Shown here piece by piece: positions 45,463 to 58,500 of a stretch of DNA of 64,000 nucleotides. This DNA comes from Panopea generosa (taxonomy: Eukaryota > Mollusca > Bivalvia > Adapedonta > Hiatellidae), in contig CM055901.1 in assembly GCA_029582155.1 (NCBI GenBank), forward strand, positions 57,981,471 to 58,045,470. Direction: 5' to 3'. The position numbers and the translations under genes were made by a program. Under the pieces are notes generated by a model. It saw only the letters and a list, made by a program, of their open reading frames with translations, had not been told where the DNA came from and made no database searches. Position 1 is the stretch's first letter; each line of letters opens with the position of its first letter.

Positions 45463-48400
45463 GCAAAGACAACCTTTTGGCGTGTTAGTTGTGTTCAATA
45501 AAGACAACCTTTTAGCGTGTTAGTACAACCTTTTAGCTTGTTAGTTGTGTTCAATAAAGACAACCTTTATAACTGTGAGTTGTGTTCCTTAAAGACAACC
45601 TATTAGACTGTGAAGTGTTCCATAAAGACAACCTTATAAACTGTGAGTTGTGTTCCATATTGACAATCTTTTAACCTGTGAGTTGTGTTCCATAAAGACA
45701 ACATGTTCGTATGTGATTTGTGTTCCATAAATACAACATGTTAGATTGTGAGTTGTGTTCCATAAATACAACATGTTAGACTGTAAGTTGGGTTCCATAA
45801 AGACACTCTATTAGACAGCGAGTTGTGTTCCATAAAATCAACCTTATAGCCTTTGAGTTGTATTCCATATTTACAACCTTTTAACCTGTGAGTTGTGTTC
45901 AATAAAGACAATCTGTTAGACTCTGAGTTTCGTTCCATTAAGATAATCTGTCAGACTGTGAGTTGTGTTCCATATTGACAACTTGCTAGACTGTGAGTTC
46001 TGTTCCATAAAGACAACATGTTAGACTGTGATTTGTGTTCCATAAAGACAACCTTATAACCTGTGAGTTGTGTTCCTTAAAGACAACATTTTAACCTGTG
46101 AGTTGTATTCAATAAAGATAACCGGTAAGAGTGTGAGTTGTGTTCCATATAGACAAACTGTGAGACTGTGGGTTGTGTTCCATAAAGACAACCTGTTAAA
46201 CTATGAGTTGCATTCTTTAAAGACAAACTGTAAGACTGTGAGCTGTCTTCCATTTAGACTATCTGTCAGACTATGAGTTGTGTTCCATAAAGACAATCTG
46301 TCAGACTATGAGTTGTGTTCCATAATGACAATCTGTCAGACTCTGGGTTGTGTTCCATATTGACAAACTGTTGGACTGTGAGTTGTGTTCTATTAAGACA
46401 ATCTATAAGACTGTGAGCTGTGTTCTATTAAGACAATCGGTCAGACTGTGAGTTGTGTTCCATAAAGACAACCTGTTAGACTTTGAGTTGTGTTCCATAA
46501 AGACAACCTGTAATAATGTGGGTTGTGTTCCATAAAGACAATATGTTAGACTGTGAGTTGTGTTCCATAAAGACAACCTGTTAGACTGTGAGTTGTGCTC
46601 CATAAAGATAACCTGTTAGACTGTGAGTTGTGTTCCATAAAGACAACCTGTCAGACTTTTAGTTGTGCTCCATAAAGATAACCTGTAAGACTGTGAGTTG
46701 TGTTCCATAAAGACAATCGGTCAGACTGTGAGTTGTGCTCCATAAAGACAACCTGTTAGACTGTGAGTTGTGCTCCATAAAGATAACCTGTTAGACTGTA
46801 AGTTGTGTTCCATAAAGACAACCTGTTAGACTGTGATTTGTGTTCCATAAAGACAACCTGTAAGACTGTGAGTTGTGTTCCATAAAGATAACCTGTAAGA
46901 CTGTGAGTTGTGCTCCATAAAGATAACCTGTTAGACTGTAAGTTGTGTTCCATAAAGACAACCTGTTAGACTGTGAGTTGTGCTCCATAAAGATAACCTG
47001 TTAGACTGTAAGTTGTGTTCCATAAAGACAACCTGTTAGACTGTGAGTTGTGTTCCATAAAGACAACCTGTAAGACTGTGAGTTGTGTTCCATAAAGACA
47101 ACATGTTAGACTGTAAGTTGTGTTCCATAAAGACAACCTGTTAGACTGTGAGTTGTGCTCCATAAAGATAACCTGTTAGACTGTAAGTTGTGTTCCATAA
47201 AGACAACCTGTTAGACTGTGAGTTGTTTTCCATAAAGACAACCTGTTAGACTGTGAGTTGTGTTCCATAAAGACAACCTGTTAGACTGTGAGTTGTGTTC
47301 CATAAAGACAACCTGTAAGACTGTGAGTTGTGTTCCATAAAGACAACATGTTAGATTGTAAGTTGTGTTAAAAAATGACAACCTGTTAGACTGTAAATTG
47401 TGCTCCATAAAGATAACCTGTTAGACTGTGAGTTGTGTTCCATAAAGACAACCTGTAAGACTGTGAGTTGTGCTCCATAAAGATAACCTGTAAGACTGTG
47501 AGTTGTGTTCCATAAAGACAACCTGTCAGACTGTGAGTTGTGTTCCAAAAAGACAACCTGTTAGACTGTGAGTTGTGCTCCATAACGATAACCTGTTAGA
47601 CTGTGAGTTGTGTTCCATAAAGACAACCTGTTAGACTGTGAGTTGTGCTCCATAAAGACAACCTGCTAAACTGTGAGTTGTGCTCCATAAAGACAACATG
47701 TTAGACTGTGAGTTGTGCTCCATCAAGATAACCTGTTAGACTGTGAGTTGTGCTCCATAAAGATAATCTGCTAAACTGTGGGTTGTGCTCCATAAACACA
47801 ACCTGCTAAAATGTGAGTTGTGCTCCATAAAGATAACCTGCTAAACTGTGGGTTGTGTTCCATAAAGACAACCTGCTAAACTGTGAGTTGTGCTTCATAA
47901 AGACGACCTGCTAAAATGTGAGTTGTGCTCCATAAAGACAACCTGTTAGACTCAGAGTTGTGCTCCATTAAGACAACCTGCTAAAATATGAGTTGTGCTC
48001 CATAAAGACAACCTGCTAAAATGTGAGTTGTGCTCCATAAAGACAACCTGTTAGACTGTGGGTTGTGCTCCATAAAGACAACCTGTTAGACTGTGGGTTG
48101 TGCTCCATAAAGACAACCTGCTAAAATGTGAGTTGTGCTCCATAAAGACAACCTGTTTGACTCATAGTTGTGCTCCATAAAGACAACCTGCTAAAATGTG
48201 AGTTGTGCTCCATAAAGACAACCTGTTAGACTCAGAGTTGTGCTCCATAAAGACAACCTGTTAGACTGTGAGTTGTGCTTAATAAAGACAACCTGTTAGA
48301 CTCAGAGTTGTGCTCCATAAAGAAAACCTGCTAGACTCTGAGTTGTATTCCATAATGACATCCTATTAGAATGTGAGTTGTGTTCCATAAAAGCAACCTT

Positions 48401-48478
48401 TAACCTGTGAGTTGTGTTCCATAAAAGCAACCTTTAAATCTGTGAGTTGTATTCCATAAAGACAACCTGTTAGACTGT
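45463..48478. repeat. 35-bp minisatellite array (GTTGTGTTCCATAAAGACAA)
   Basis: About 86 copies of GACTGTGAGTTGTGTTCCAT plus AAAGACAACCTGTTA. The left part (to about 46400) is diverged. The centre is nearly homogeneous, with alternating GTTCC and GCTCC versions. The right part carries GCTAAAATGTGAG variants. Minus-strand frames of about 65 codons, repeating MEHNSQSNRLSLWNTT, follow from the unit sequence and are not genes. Confidence 0.97.
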
Positions 48479-50166
48479 GATGCTGTACATATTTCGTGAT
48501 CAAAATAAAACATAAAAAATGAGCGTTCAATTATCATTCATAAACATACGTCTGTGAAATGAAACATCACGCACATAGAGTGTGACAATTGTATGTATGT
48601 TAGGTCTTTTGGGATATCTGGCAGCCTTGCTGTAATTACAGCTTTGAAACTAATATATTCCATGAATATATGTATATTTCAGAAATATAACAGTAGTTAC
48701 AACAACAGCAGTATGTATTGAGTAGAATCGTCTTTCTCAGGTTGTGTGATGTATTAATACAATGTGTCAGTAGCAATAGTTTTTAAACAAAAAATGACAA
48801 GTGGCTGTTAGGTGTTAGATACATTTTCTTCATACCTTTAATCATGACACATGACTGTATGTAACTCATACAAACAAACACATATCGTATAAGGTGGGAA
48901 ACAGCACTTGCGTATTTATAGCCAACACAAAAATTGCAACAGTGAAAATAAAAAAAAAATAATATTAGAAAAGGAATAAGTCAAGTTTATAACTAGTTTC
49001 TATCTATCAGTTTGTTTAAACTTGTTTGTTACGCTGAATTTGAAAGTAAATCAATCTTTTAAAACAGAAATTTTCCTGGAATCTGATAAACACTGATGAA
49101 ATTAAAAAAGGTTGTTTTGTCACATATACGACAATATCGTAAATTATCGTTCATACATGTACCATGTAGATATATAACTTTTATAAATAATATTAATTGA
49201 ATAGTTTTCTTTTAGATATCCTAATGTCTCTTTCATTCTATCAGTTGTATTGATAGAGGAACGTATTGTTCGGACGCATGTACGTATGAGTGAAACAATC
49301 TTTTCTTGGCTAATATGTAAAAACTTTCCCTTTTTTACTAGTGCATGTGAACTGAACGTATACTCAGTTATCCACAACTGTCAAATGACCTTAAGATAAT
49401 GCCTTATTTTATTCTCTACTCGCTGCTGGCCTCAGTTTACTTAAGTATGACATTGCTTTTGAAAATTAATAAAATGGTACAAGTAAACTTTAAGAAGATA
49501 CAATTTATTCAGTAAATGATACACACGAATTATTTAACTGCGTTGCGATTCTCTTTTATTTAATTCGTTATAGTAACCATTCACTGAGATGGTGTCCGTT
49601 TTATTATTGAATCTATATTCATATCGAACGTATCTAAATAGTAGAATAACCATTCGCAAACCCTTTATCTACAATACTATAACTATAACACTTCTTCCAA
49701 CAACTACAGTATTTCGCTCACGTTTTAGTTGTGATGCGGAGTGTCACTGATAGGTATGTTTTCTCCCTTAATTGAGATCAAACAAACACGGTCATCTGAT
49801 TGTGTATATCAAATTTCGTCTAAAGAAAATAATAGCATTACCATTCCGGCTTTATTGATTGTCGACGGAAGCGATTCTGTTGCCCAAGGCCATATACACA
49901 AATTAATGTAGCCTCACTCAGACTTGGCTAAATTGACGATCGCGCGTACTTCCATGGTGTAAATGATGGAAAGTGAAGTTTCTGACCCTTTGAGGTCCAA
50001 TAATTTGGTTAAAGATTCATTTATCCAAGAATATCCGCTTTTACCATCTGTTCTTTACTCGGCTGTCAAATAAGAGAGAAATACTGAACGACGGAGCTGT
50101 AAACCCACCAAAAAATCACGCACATGCTTTCACATACATACAATGTATGATGTTCGCAAAGCTCTT
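48479..50166. other. Non-coding sequence
   Basis: AT-rich, with a GC-richer stretch at about 49860-50100 that shows no clear exon. A 77-codon minus-strand frame at 49144-49377 is unassigned. Confidence 0.45.
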
Positions 50167-50400
50167 CCTCACCGAGTGATATTCGGTTCTATTGTCTGAC
50201 GACCGTTAACCTCTCAGCTGAGGTGGTAGGTTCGAACCCAGCTCGGTTCAATATCTTTATGTGAGAACATTTGTGGAAGGTCGGTGCTTCTACTCAGATT
50301 CAATCGTAGATCTAACTCCGCCAATAAAATTGGATAAAGATATAACATGTATAACGTGTCATGTCGCTGAAGTCAGTATATAAAATAAAAAAATAAAATT
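50167..50400 (+). mobile_element. tRNA-derived SINE, family I
   Basis: Head ATTGTCTGACGACCGTTAAC and CTCTCAGCTGAGGTGG, B-box GGTTCGAACCC, then CTCGGTTCAATATCTTTATG, GGAAGGTCGGTGCTTCTACT and CCAATAAAATTGGAT, with an A-rich tail (ATAAAATAAAAAAATAAAA). Confidence 0.82.
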
Positions 50401-50984
50401 AGCAAAATCATTGTTTTCCATATAATTCACCCGTGTACGTCTGGAGGATATCTACACGATAATATACTGAACAGGGATTTCCTTACTTGGTCAATGTGGT
50501 CAGGTTAGACTAAATATAACAACATTTTTTAAGACGTAGCAGATTAGTCACGTGATTTCATTTTGATTTCGAGTTGATCCTCCATAAAAATTCATATATT
50601 GTAAAATTTGTCTCATATCATAAAGAGACAGAATGACGAGGTGAAGATTCGTCAGGAAGTACATTTGTGCTCTCTATTTTAAATTTAAAATGTTGTTTTA
50701 GTTTCATTACTCCAATTAAAATATCGTGTGTTTTTTTTTGTTACGTTTAGATGGATTTGAAAAAACAAGTATTCTTTTTTTATATAGAATCTATGTATTT
50801 CAAAGAAATAAATCAAAACAATTTACACACTTCTGGCGGTTTTTCTTGATCCCGATCGTTTAAAACCCATTCAAAAATGTTATTCGTAGTTAAGATTGTG
50901 TCAATGTGATGGACTATGAGGTTATAGATCTAACGAAGCGTAGTGAACGCATACAGTATTCGTAATAAGATCAGTAAGACTTAG

Positions 50985-51135
50985 TTTCCATGGCAACGGT
51001 TATGTGCGGTGTCCTTGAGCAAGACATATTTTCCACATATGCTTAGTACTGGTTCTACCCAGGAAGACTTCGAGCAAGATTTGTCTAAGTTGTAAGAATT
51101 TGTTTCCCAATCGAAGTAAAAAATAAATAAGCTAT
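50985..51135 (+). mobile_element. SINE family II copy
   Basis: CCATGGCAACGGTTATGTGC, GGTGTCCTTGAGCAAGACAT and AGTACTGGTTCTACCCAGGA, then AATCGAAGTAAAAAATAAAT. It shares its 3' half with the fragment at 37980. It has no tRNA-like head, so it may be the body of a SINE truncated at its 5' end. Confidence 0.65.
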
Positions 51136-51764
51136 AACTAAATCGCCAATGTATAGTTAAAATTTGACATTGTACCACTTAATAATTGATTAAACCATTT
51201 TTGTGCAGTTTGGAAACTTTATTTTCTCCCTAGCTTGTCATTGGTATACACATGTTTGTACATATGTCCACTATAAGGTTGTCCAATAAGAGTCTTAGAG
51301 TGAGTAATATACAATCAGTGTTTTCCTTAGAACTTCATTTAAAAATATTGTCGCATGACGTCATTCATTTGGTCGTATAACTCAGCTTTCCTACCTTAAT
51401 TGCCTAGCTACTTCAGACTTTAACGAATACGTAATTTACATTAATTGATAAATAGATCTTGACATTAGAACCTATGTATAGGTTCGAGATTATATGGAAT
51501 TTCTATGGATTCCATGTAATTTAAATGTGATCTATTGTCTAGTTTCTGGAATTATTTCATTTGCCAAGAAAAAAGGTCAACATCTACTAACAGTCATGAA
51601 TGAAGTTTTCTTTTTTTAAAAATCTGAGCGATTTTATTGGTTTGAAGAGTAGGACATCATGTAAAAGGATATTACATTCAAGGAACATGAATTATTATTT
51701 TTTTTTAGTATACAAAACACATGGAATAAATAGTTTACCTTATGTATTGTTATATATTACTGCA
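51136..51764. other. Non-coding sequence
   Basis: No gene recognised. Contains an imperfect palindrome ACCTATGTATAGGT at 51471-51484 and a short hairpin TGGAATTTCTATGGATTCCA. Confidence 0.45.
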
Positions 51765-51919
51765 TATATGTTGTCTTACTTTCTCAGCAAATAAAATCTC
51801 CACTTTCTACTTCATCAGCCAATGAAATCGCTTCAGGAACCAGAAAGCAGATCAACATATAAGCTGGTTTGAAGTTATATGGAATCCGTAGAAAATTCCA
51901 TATAACTCTTAAGAGTTAT
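51765..51919. mobile_element. Foldback repeat, copy B, with nested palindromes
   Basis: Arms at 51765-51785 (TATATGTTGTCTTACTTTCT) and 51841-51861 are inverted with about 16 of 21 matches. CAGCAAATAAAATCTC and CAGCCAATGAAATCGC follow as in copy A. At the right end AGTTATATGGAAT (51873-51885) is perfectly inverted at 51895-51907. It overlaps an 18-bp perfect palindrome ATAACTCTTAAGAGTTAT (51902-51919). Confidence 0.6.
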
Positions 51920-51982
51920 TTAGATCAATGTGTTTGGTCATTCCTATATAAAATCGAGATATACTTTATATGGTACCAACAA

Positions 51983-52136
51983 TTTTATTTAACTCGAGTC
52001 GAGCTCGCTTCAAAACTTTGCCAGTTACTTTCGGAAGGACGGTGGTTCTACTTAGTAGTAACACTGGATATGCCATATATAACCTGAAATGTGTTGAAAA
52101 TGGCGTTAAACCCCATAATAAAATTTATTTAACTCG
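51983..52136 (+). mobile_element. 5'-truncated SINE family I with target-site duplication
   Basis: Begins inside the B-box region (CGAGTCGAGCTCGCTTC), then AGTTACTTTCGGAAGGACGG, CACTGGATATGCCATATA and GTTAAACCCCATAATAAAA. TTTATTTAACTCG (13 bp) occurs immediately on both sides (51984-51996 and 52124-52136), the signature of a retrotransposition event. Confidence 0.82.
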
Positions 52137-52520
52137 TAAATTTATCAATTCTCCATTCACTTTTACAAATATGACGTTGTATTCCTGACTGTAAAGTTAC
52201 GAAAAGTGAAACTGACTTAATATTACATATCAGGCGAGGTAAACGACTTTCTCACTATACTCGTATTTGTGTAAAATTTAAAAGATTGAAATTTTCGGAC
52301 TTCATTTGATTTTTGCGTGATTTGACAATCTATACACATGCATAAAAAATAGAAAATAAATTTAATCCTGTAATTTAGGTTCTAATATGTTCACTTTTTC
52401 TCGTAACTCGTGAAACACTTGTGTGAAAATTTGCTTTTGAAATCCTGCAACGGAGTTTGCATTTTAACAACAATTACGATTGTGTGTACCCATTATTCCC
52501 AATCATACTATACAAAATCG
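52137..52520. other. Non-coding sequence
   Basis: AT-rich spacer between a SINE and the 33-bp array; nothing recognised. Confidence 0.5.
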
Positions 52521-53626
52521 CCTTAAGTTCAATATCTGTTATGAAAGTTAACGCCATCAGTTCAATATCCGTAATGATAGTTAACACCATAAGTTCAATA
52601 TCCGTAATGATAGTTAACGCCCTAAGTTCAATATCCGTAATGATAGTGAACGCCCTTAGTTCAATATCCGTTGTGATAGTTAACGGCCTAAGTTCATTAT
52701 CCGTAATTCTAGTTAACGCCCTTAGTTCAATATCCATAATTATAATTAACGCCCTTAGTCCAATAAACGTTATGATAGTTAACGCCTTAGTTCAATATTC
52801 GTAATGATAGTTAACGCCCTTAGTTTAATATCCGTAATGGAAGCTAACGCCCTTAGTTCAATATACGTTATGATAGTTAACGCCCTAAGTTATATCCATA
52901 ATTATAGTGAACGCCCTTAGTTCAATATCCGTCATAATAGTTAAGGCCCTAAGTTCAATATCCGTAATGATAGTTAACGCCATCAGTTTGATATCCGTAA
53001 TGATAGTTAACGCCCTTAGTTCAATATCCGTAATGATAGTTAACACCATAAGTTCAATATCCGTAATGATAGTTAACGCCATCAGTTTGATATCCGTAAT
53101 GATAGTTAACGCCCTTAGTTCAAAATCCGTAATGATAGTTAACGCCATCAGTTTGATTTCCGTAATGACAGTTAACGTCCTTAATTCAATATCCGTAATG
53201 ATAGTTAACGCCCTAAGTTCAATATCAGTAATGAAAGTTAACGCCCTTAGTTCAATATCTGTAATGATAGTTAACGCCCTTAGTTCAATATCCGAAATGG
53301 TAGTTAACGACATAAGTTCAATATCCGTATTGATAGTTAACGCCCTTAGTTCAATATCCCCCGGTAATGATAGTTAACGCCCTAAGTTATATCCATAATT
53401 ATAGTTAACGTCCTAAGTTCAGTATCCGTAATTATAGTAAACGCCCTTAGTTATATATCCGTAATGATAGTTAACGGCCTTAGTTCAATATCTGTAATGA
53501 TACATGTAGTTAACGCCCTCAGTTCAATATCCGTAATTATAGTTAACGCCATCGCCCTTAGTTCAATATCCGTAATAATAGTTAACGCCATTAGTTCAAT
53601 ATCAGTAATGGTAGTTAACGGATATT
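52521..53626. repeat. 33-bp minisatellite array
   Basis: About 33 copies of CGTAATGATAGTTAACGCC plus CTTAGTTCAATATC. The unit is 11 codons long and lacks stops in one frame on each strand. Long apparent frames therefore appear on both: 115 and 156 codons on + (repeat MIVNALSSISV), 87 and 142 on - (repeat ITDIELRALTI). No Kozak context, splice site or flanking exon supports translation. Confidence 0.96.
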
Positions 53627-54043
53627 GATAATGATTATAGCTTGTCGCCAGATTATTCTATCTGAATAGCTAGTATAATTACCCCGATGCATTGTTCTAT
53701 ATTGGTAATTGTTAAGTAATTGTTACTGCGGTTTGTTAACCAAGAAATCAAGTCACCCGCCACAAGAAATATCGCCAATTGACATATATAATTCCGCTCG
53801 ACTCTTATATTTCAATTGTTGTCTTGTTTATTTTTTTAATAAATTGTATAACGAGACATCAACATTTGTACCAACCATGTGTTCTACTAGAAGGTGCCTG
53901 TACTAGGCTTATAAACTGTTCTGTATTTTTTATTTATAACAAACCATCTGACGATACAGTTTTACTACATTTGACATCTTTTATTTCCGTCTGCTGTCCA
54001 TAAACCTCTCGACTTGGCTACATAAAGGAGGCTGCAAAATAGG
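53627..54043. other. Non-coding sequence
   Basis: Spacer between two arrays. Overlapping frames of 65-74 codons are unassigned. Confidence 0.45.
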
Positions 54044-54264
54044 CACATTGTCGGAACGTAATGGTAGTATACGTCATGCTTCCACATTGTCGGCACGTTA
54101 TGGTAGTATTCGTCATTGGTAGTATATGTCATGCTTCAACATTGTCGGCATGTAATGTTAGTACACGTCATGCTTCCACATTGTCGGCACGTAATGGTGG
54201 TATACGTCATTCTTCCACATTGTCGGCACGTAATGGTAATATACGTAATGCTTCCACATTGTCC
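54044..54264. repeat. 39-bp minisatellite
   Basis: About six copies of CCACATTGTCGGCACGTAAT plus GGTAGTATACGTCATGCTT, including one shortened unit near 54110. As 39 is divisible by three the frame stays open across it. Confidence 0.92.
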
Positions 54265-54527
54265 TAAACAGCCGCCATTACATTTTCTTGACAGAGTCAT
54301 CCTGCCAAAGGATTATACCTTAAATAGACATAAGGCAAATCTGATCAAATTGAACTGAACATTATTTCTACAAAGAAAAGTTTACAAGATGCATTAGATA
54401 ATGCATGTGTGCTAACCTTTAACTAGGTATAAAGATTAAGTTGATGCCTGAACATGATTCAAATCTACTTCAACGTGACTATATATTTCTTTCATAATAT
54501 AGCTAGGTGAACATACACTACTTTAAT

Positions 54528-54842
54528 TGAAAACCGCAGCAGTGGTCTAGGAGTAGGGCGTTTGCTTCGCATGAGGAAGACCGCAGGTTCGATCCCTGGT
54601 CGGATCAAACCAAACACTTATAAAATGGTATAAGAAGTTTCTTTGCTTTGCGCTCAGCTATTAGAAGATACTTTTGGGTCTAATCGGCCCGGTGGCGGTA
54701 TAATGTGACTTGGGCGGAGTATCAAACCATTGATTCTCCAGTGTGCCAGCAGCGTTGAGAATACTGTCTCATGTAGACACCGTTACGATATAACTAAACA
54801 ATTGTTGAAAGCTACGCTAAAACACCATACAACCAACCAACA
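54528..54842 (+). mobile_element. tRNA-derived SINE, family III (tRNA-Ala-like head)
   Basis: The head contains AGTGGTCTAGGAGTAG (A-box region), TTTGCTTCGCATGAGG and a perfect B-box GGTTCGATCCC; the anticodon-arm resemblance is to tRNA-Ala. The body has GGTATAATGTGACTTGGGCG, CTCCAGTGTGCCAGCAGCGT and ATGTAGACACCGTTACG. It ends CTAAAACACCATACAACCAA with an ACCA-type tail. The acceptor stem does not pair properly and the body follows directly, so this is a SINE and not a tRNA gene. Confidence 0.85.
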
Positions 54843-55573
54843 ACTTTAATTGGAAATATGGTTCTCCGGTGACAACATTAAAGAACATGGAACTGAAAAA
54901 AAGTGTCAAAACTTCATACACGGACTAAAGCTCTAATAAATCTTTTTTTTATCCAAACCGCATGCGTATGCACAAGCAGTAGGGAGTTTGTGAATATGTT
55001 AAATGAACTCGTAATATTTCTGATTGCCCGTTACTATCTAACTCGTCAAGTGATCATTTACCATCGATTACGATGCTGCGTCGTTAATCGCTTGGAAGCA
55101 AGCTAACATGCTAATAACGGCGATTGCTGACGATGTTACAGGTCGATTGATGCAGGATAATTGCCCCAACTTCTAGAATTGGTCTACAAATTACTGCCAT
55201 TCCTGACACATGCCGAACACACACGCGTGATTGTGTGCAAATTGCAGTTTTATACACTATAACTATATAAAAAGCTTAAGATAAAAATCTAAATATAAAA
55301 TCATTAAATTGGAACAAAATAAAAAAAGAACATTGAAGGTTGTATGAATGGTTAATGAAGTTTCAATAGAAAGAAAATCAATGAATCACTTAATTAGAGC
55401 ACTGGATGAGGATGCTACCCAACATCGTTAGCGACCCTTATGGATAGTTCACAATTATCTTTCTATTTAAGATGTTTTTTAAATAATATATTAAAAAAAG
55501 CATGATATATTGGTGAATGGAATCAATTGTGATTGCTTACGATTGTTATAATCAAAGGAAGTTTAAATAAAAC
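54843..55573. other. Non-coding sequence
   Basis: No gene recognised. A 67-codon frame at 54903-55106 is unassigned. Confidence 0.45.
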
Positions 55574-58500
55574 ATAATTTACAACAAATACAACATCATG
55601 ACATTACATTAACATACAATACATCACAATAACAAATATTATAATCGTAATACATCATCATGACAATACATTACCATACAATACATCACAATAACAAATA
55701 TTATACTCATAATACAACATCATGACAATACATTTACAAAAAACACATCATAATAACAAATATTATACTTATAATACACATCATAACTTTACATTAACGT
55801 AAAATACACCAGAATAACATATTTTATACTCATAATACAACATCATAACAATACATTAACATACAACACATCACAATAACATATTTTATACTCATAAACC
55901 GACATCATGACAATACATTAACATACAAAATATCACAAAAACAAATAGCATACTCATAATACAACACCATAACAATACATTAACGTACAATACTACAATT
56001 CATCACAATAACATATAATATACACGTAACACAACATCATGACAATACATTGACATACAATACATCACAATTACACATTTTTTACTCATAATAAAACATC
56101 ATGACATAACATTAACATACAATACATCACAATAACAAATATTATACTCAAATACACATCATGACATTACATTAACATACAATACATCACAATAACAAAT
56201 ATTATACTCAAATACACATCATAACATTACATTATCATACAATACATCACAATAACAAATATTATACTCATAATACATCATCAAAACATTACATTAACAT
56301 ACAATACATCACAATAACAAATATTATACTCATAATACAACATCATAACAATACATTACCATACAATACATCACAATAACAAATATTATACTCATAATAC
56401 AACATCATAACAATACATTAACATACAATACATCACAATAACAAATATTATACTAAAATACACATCATAACATTACAGTAATATACAATACATCACATTA
56501 ACAAATACTATATTCATAATACACATCATGACATAACATTAACATACAATACATCACAATAACAAATATTATACTCATAATACATCATCAAAACATTACA
56601 TTACCATATAATACATCACAATAACAAATATTATACTCATAATACAACATCATAACAAAACATTAACATACAATACATCACAATAACAAATATTATACTC
56701 AAATACACATCATGACATTACATTGATATACAATACATCACAATAACAAATACTATACTCATAATACACATCATAACATTACATTAACATACAATACATC
56801 ACAATAACAAATATTATACTCATAATACATCATCAAAACATTACATTAACATACAATACATCACAATAACAAATATTATACTCATAATACAACATCATGA
56901 CAATACATTACCATACAATACATCACAATAACAAATATTATACTCATAATACAACATCATAACAATACATTAACATACAATACATCACAATAACAAATAT
57001 TATACTCAAATACACATCATAACATTACATTAATATACAATACATAACAATATAACAAATACTTCACTCATAATACAACATCATAACAATACATTAACAT
57101 AAATACATCACAATAACAAATACTATACTCATAATACAACATCATAACAATACATTAACATACAATACATCACAATAACAAATATTATACTCAAATACAC
57201 ATCATGACATTACATTGATATACAATACATCACAATAACAAATACTATACTCATAATACACATCATAACATTACATTATCATACAATACATCACAATAAC
57301 AAATATTATACTCATAATACATCATCAAAACATTATATTAACATACAATACATCACAATTACAAATGTTATACTCATAATACAACATCATAACAATACAT
57401 TACCATACAATACATCACAATTACAAATATTATACTCATAATACAACATCATAACAATACATTAACATACAATACATCACAATAACAAATATTATACTCA
57501 AATACACATCATAACATTACATTAATATACAATACATCACATGAACAAATACTATATTCATAATACACATCATGACATAACATTAACATACAATACATCA
57601 CAATAACAACTACTATACTAATGATACAATATCATGACATTACATTAACATAAATACATCACAATAACAAATACTATACTCATAATACACATCATAACAT
57701 TACATTAACATACAATACATCACAATAACAAATATTATACTCATAATACAACATCATAACAATACATTAACATACAATACATTACAATACATCACAATAA
57801 CAAATATTACATGCATAATACAACCTTAAGATAATACATTAACGTACAATACATCACAATAACAAATATTATACTCATAATACAACACCATAACAATACA
57901 TTAACACACAATATATCACAATAACAAAGATTATACTCATAATATAACATCATAAAATTACATTTACATACGATACATCACAATACATCACAATAACATA
58001 TAGTATACGTATGATACAACCTCAACACAATACATTAACGTACAATACATCACAATAACAATTTTTATACTCATAATACAACATCATAACATTACATTAA
58101 CATACAATACATCACAATTACAAATATTATACGCATGATACAACATCAAGCCATTTCATGAACATACAATACATCACAATAACAAATATTATACGCATGA
58201 TGCAACATCATAATATTACATTAACATACTATACATCACAATACATCACAATTACAAATATTATACGCATGATGCAACATCATAACATAACATTATCATA
58301 CTATATATCACAATACATCACAATAACATATATTATACGCATGATACAACATCATAACATTACATTAACATACAATACATCACGATACATCACAATAACA
58401 AATATTATACGCATAATACACATCATAACAATACATTAACATACAATACATCACAATAACAAATATTATACGCATGATACAACATCATAACAATACATTA

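Noticed and set aside
45741-47583. Several minus-strand 65-codon frames repeating MEHNSQSNRLSLWNTT
   Set aside because: All are the same 35-bp unit read on the other strand; the regular size follows from where stops fall in variant units.
54528-54602. A possible tRNA-Ala gene
   Set aside because: The A- and B-boxes are good, but the acceptor stem does not pair and the sequence continues directly into a SINE body with an ACCA-type tail.
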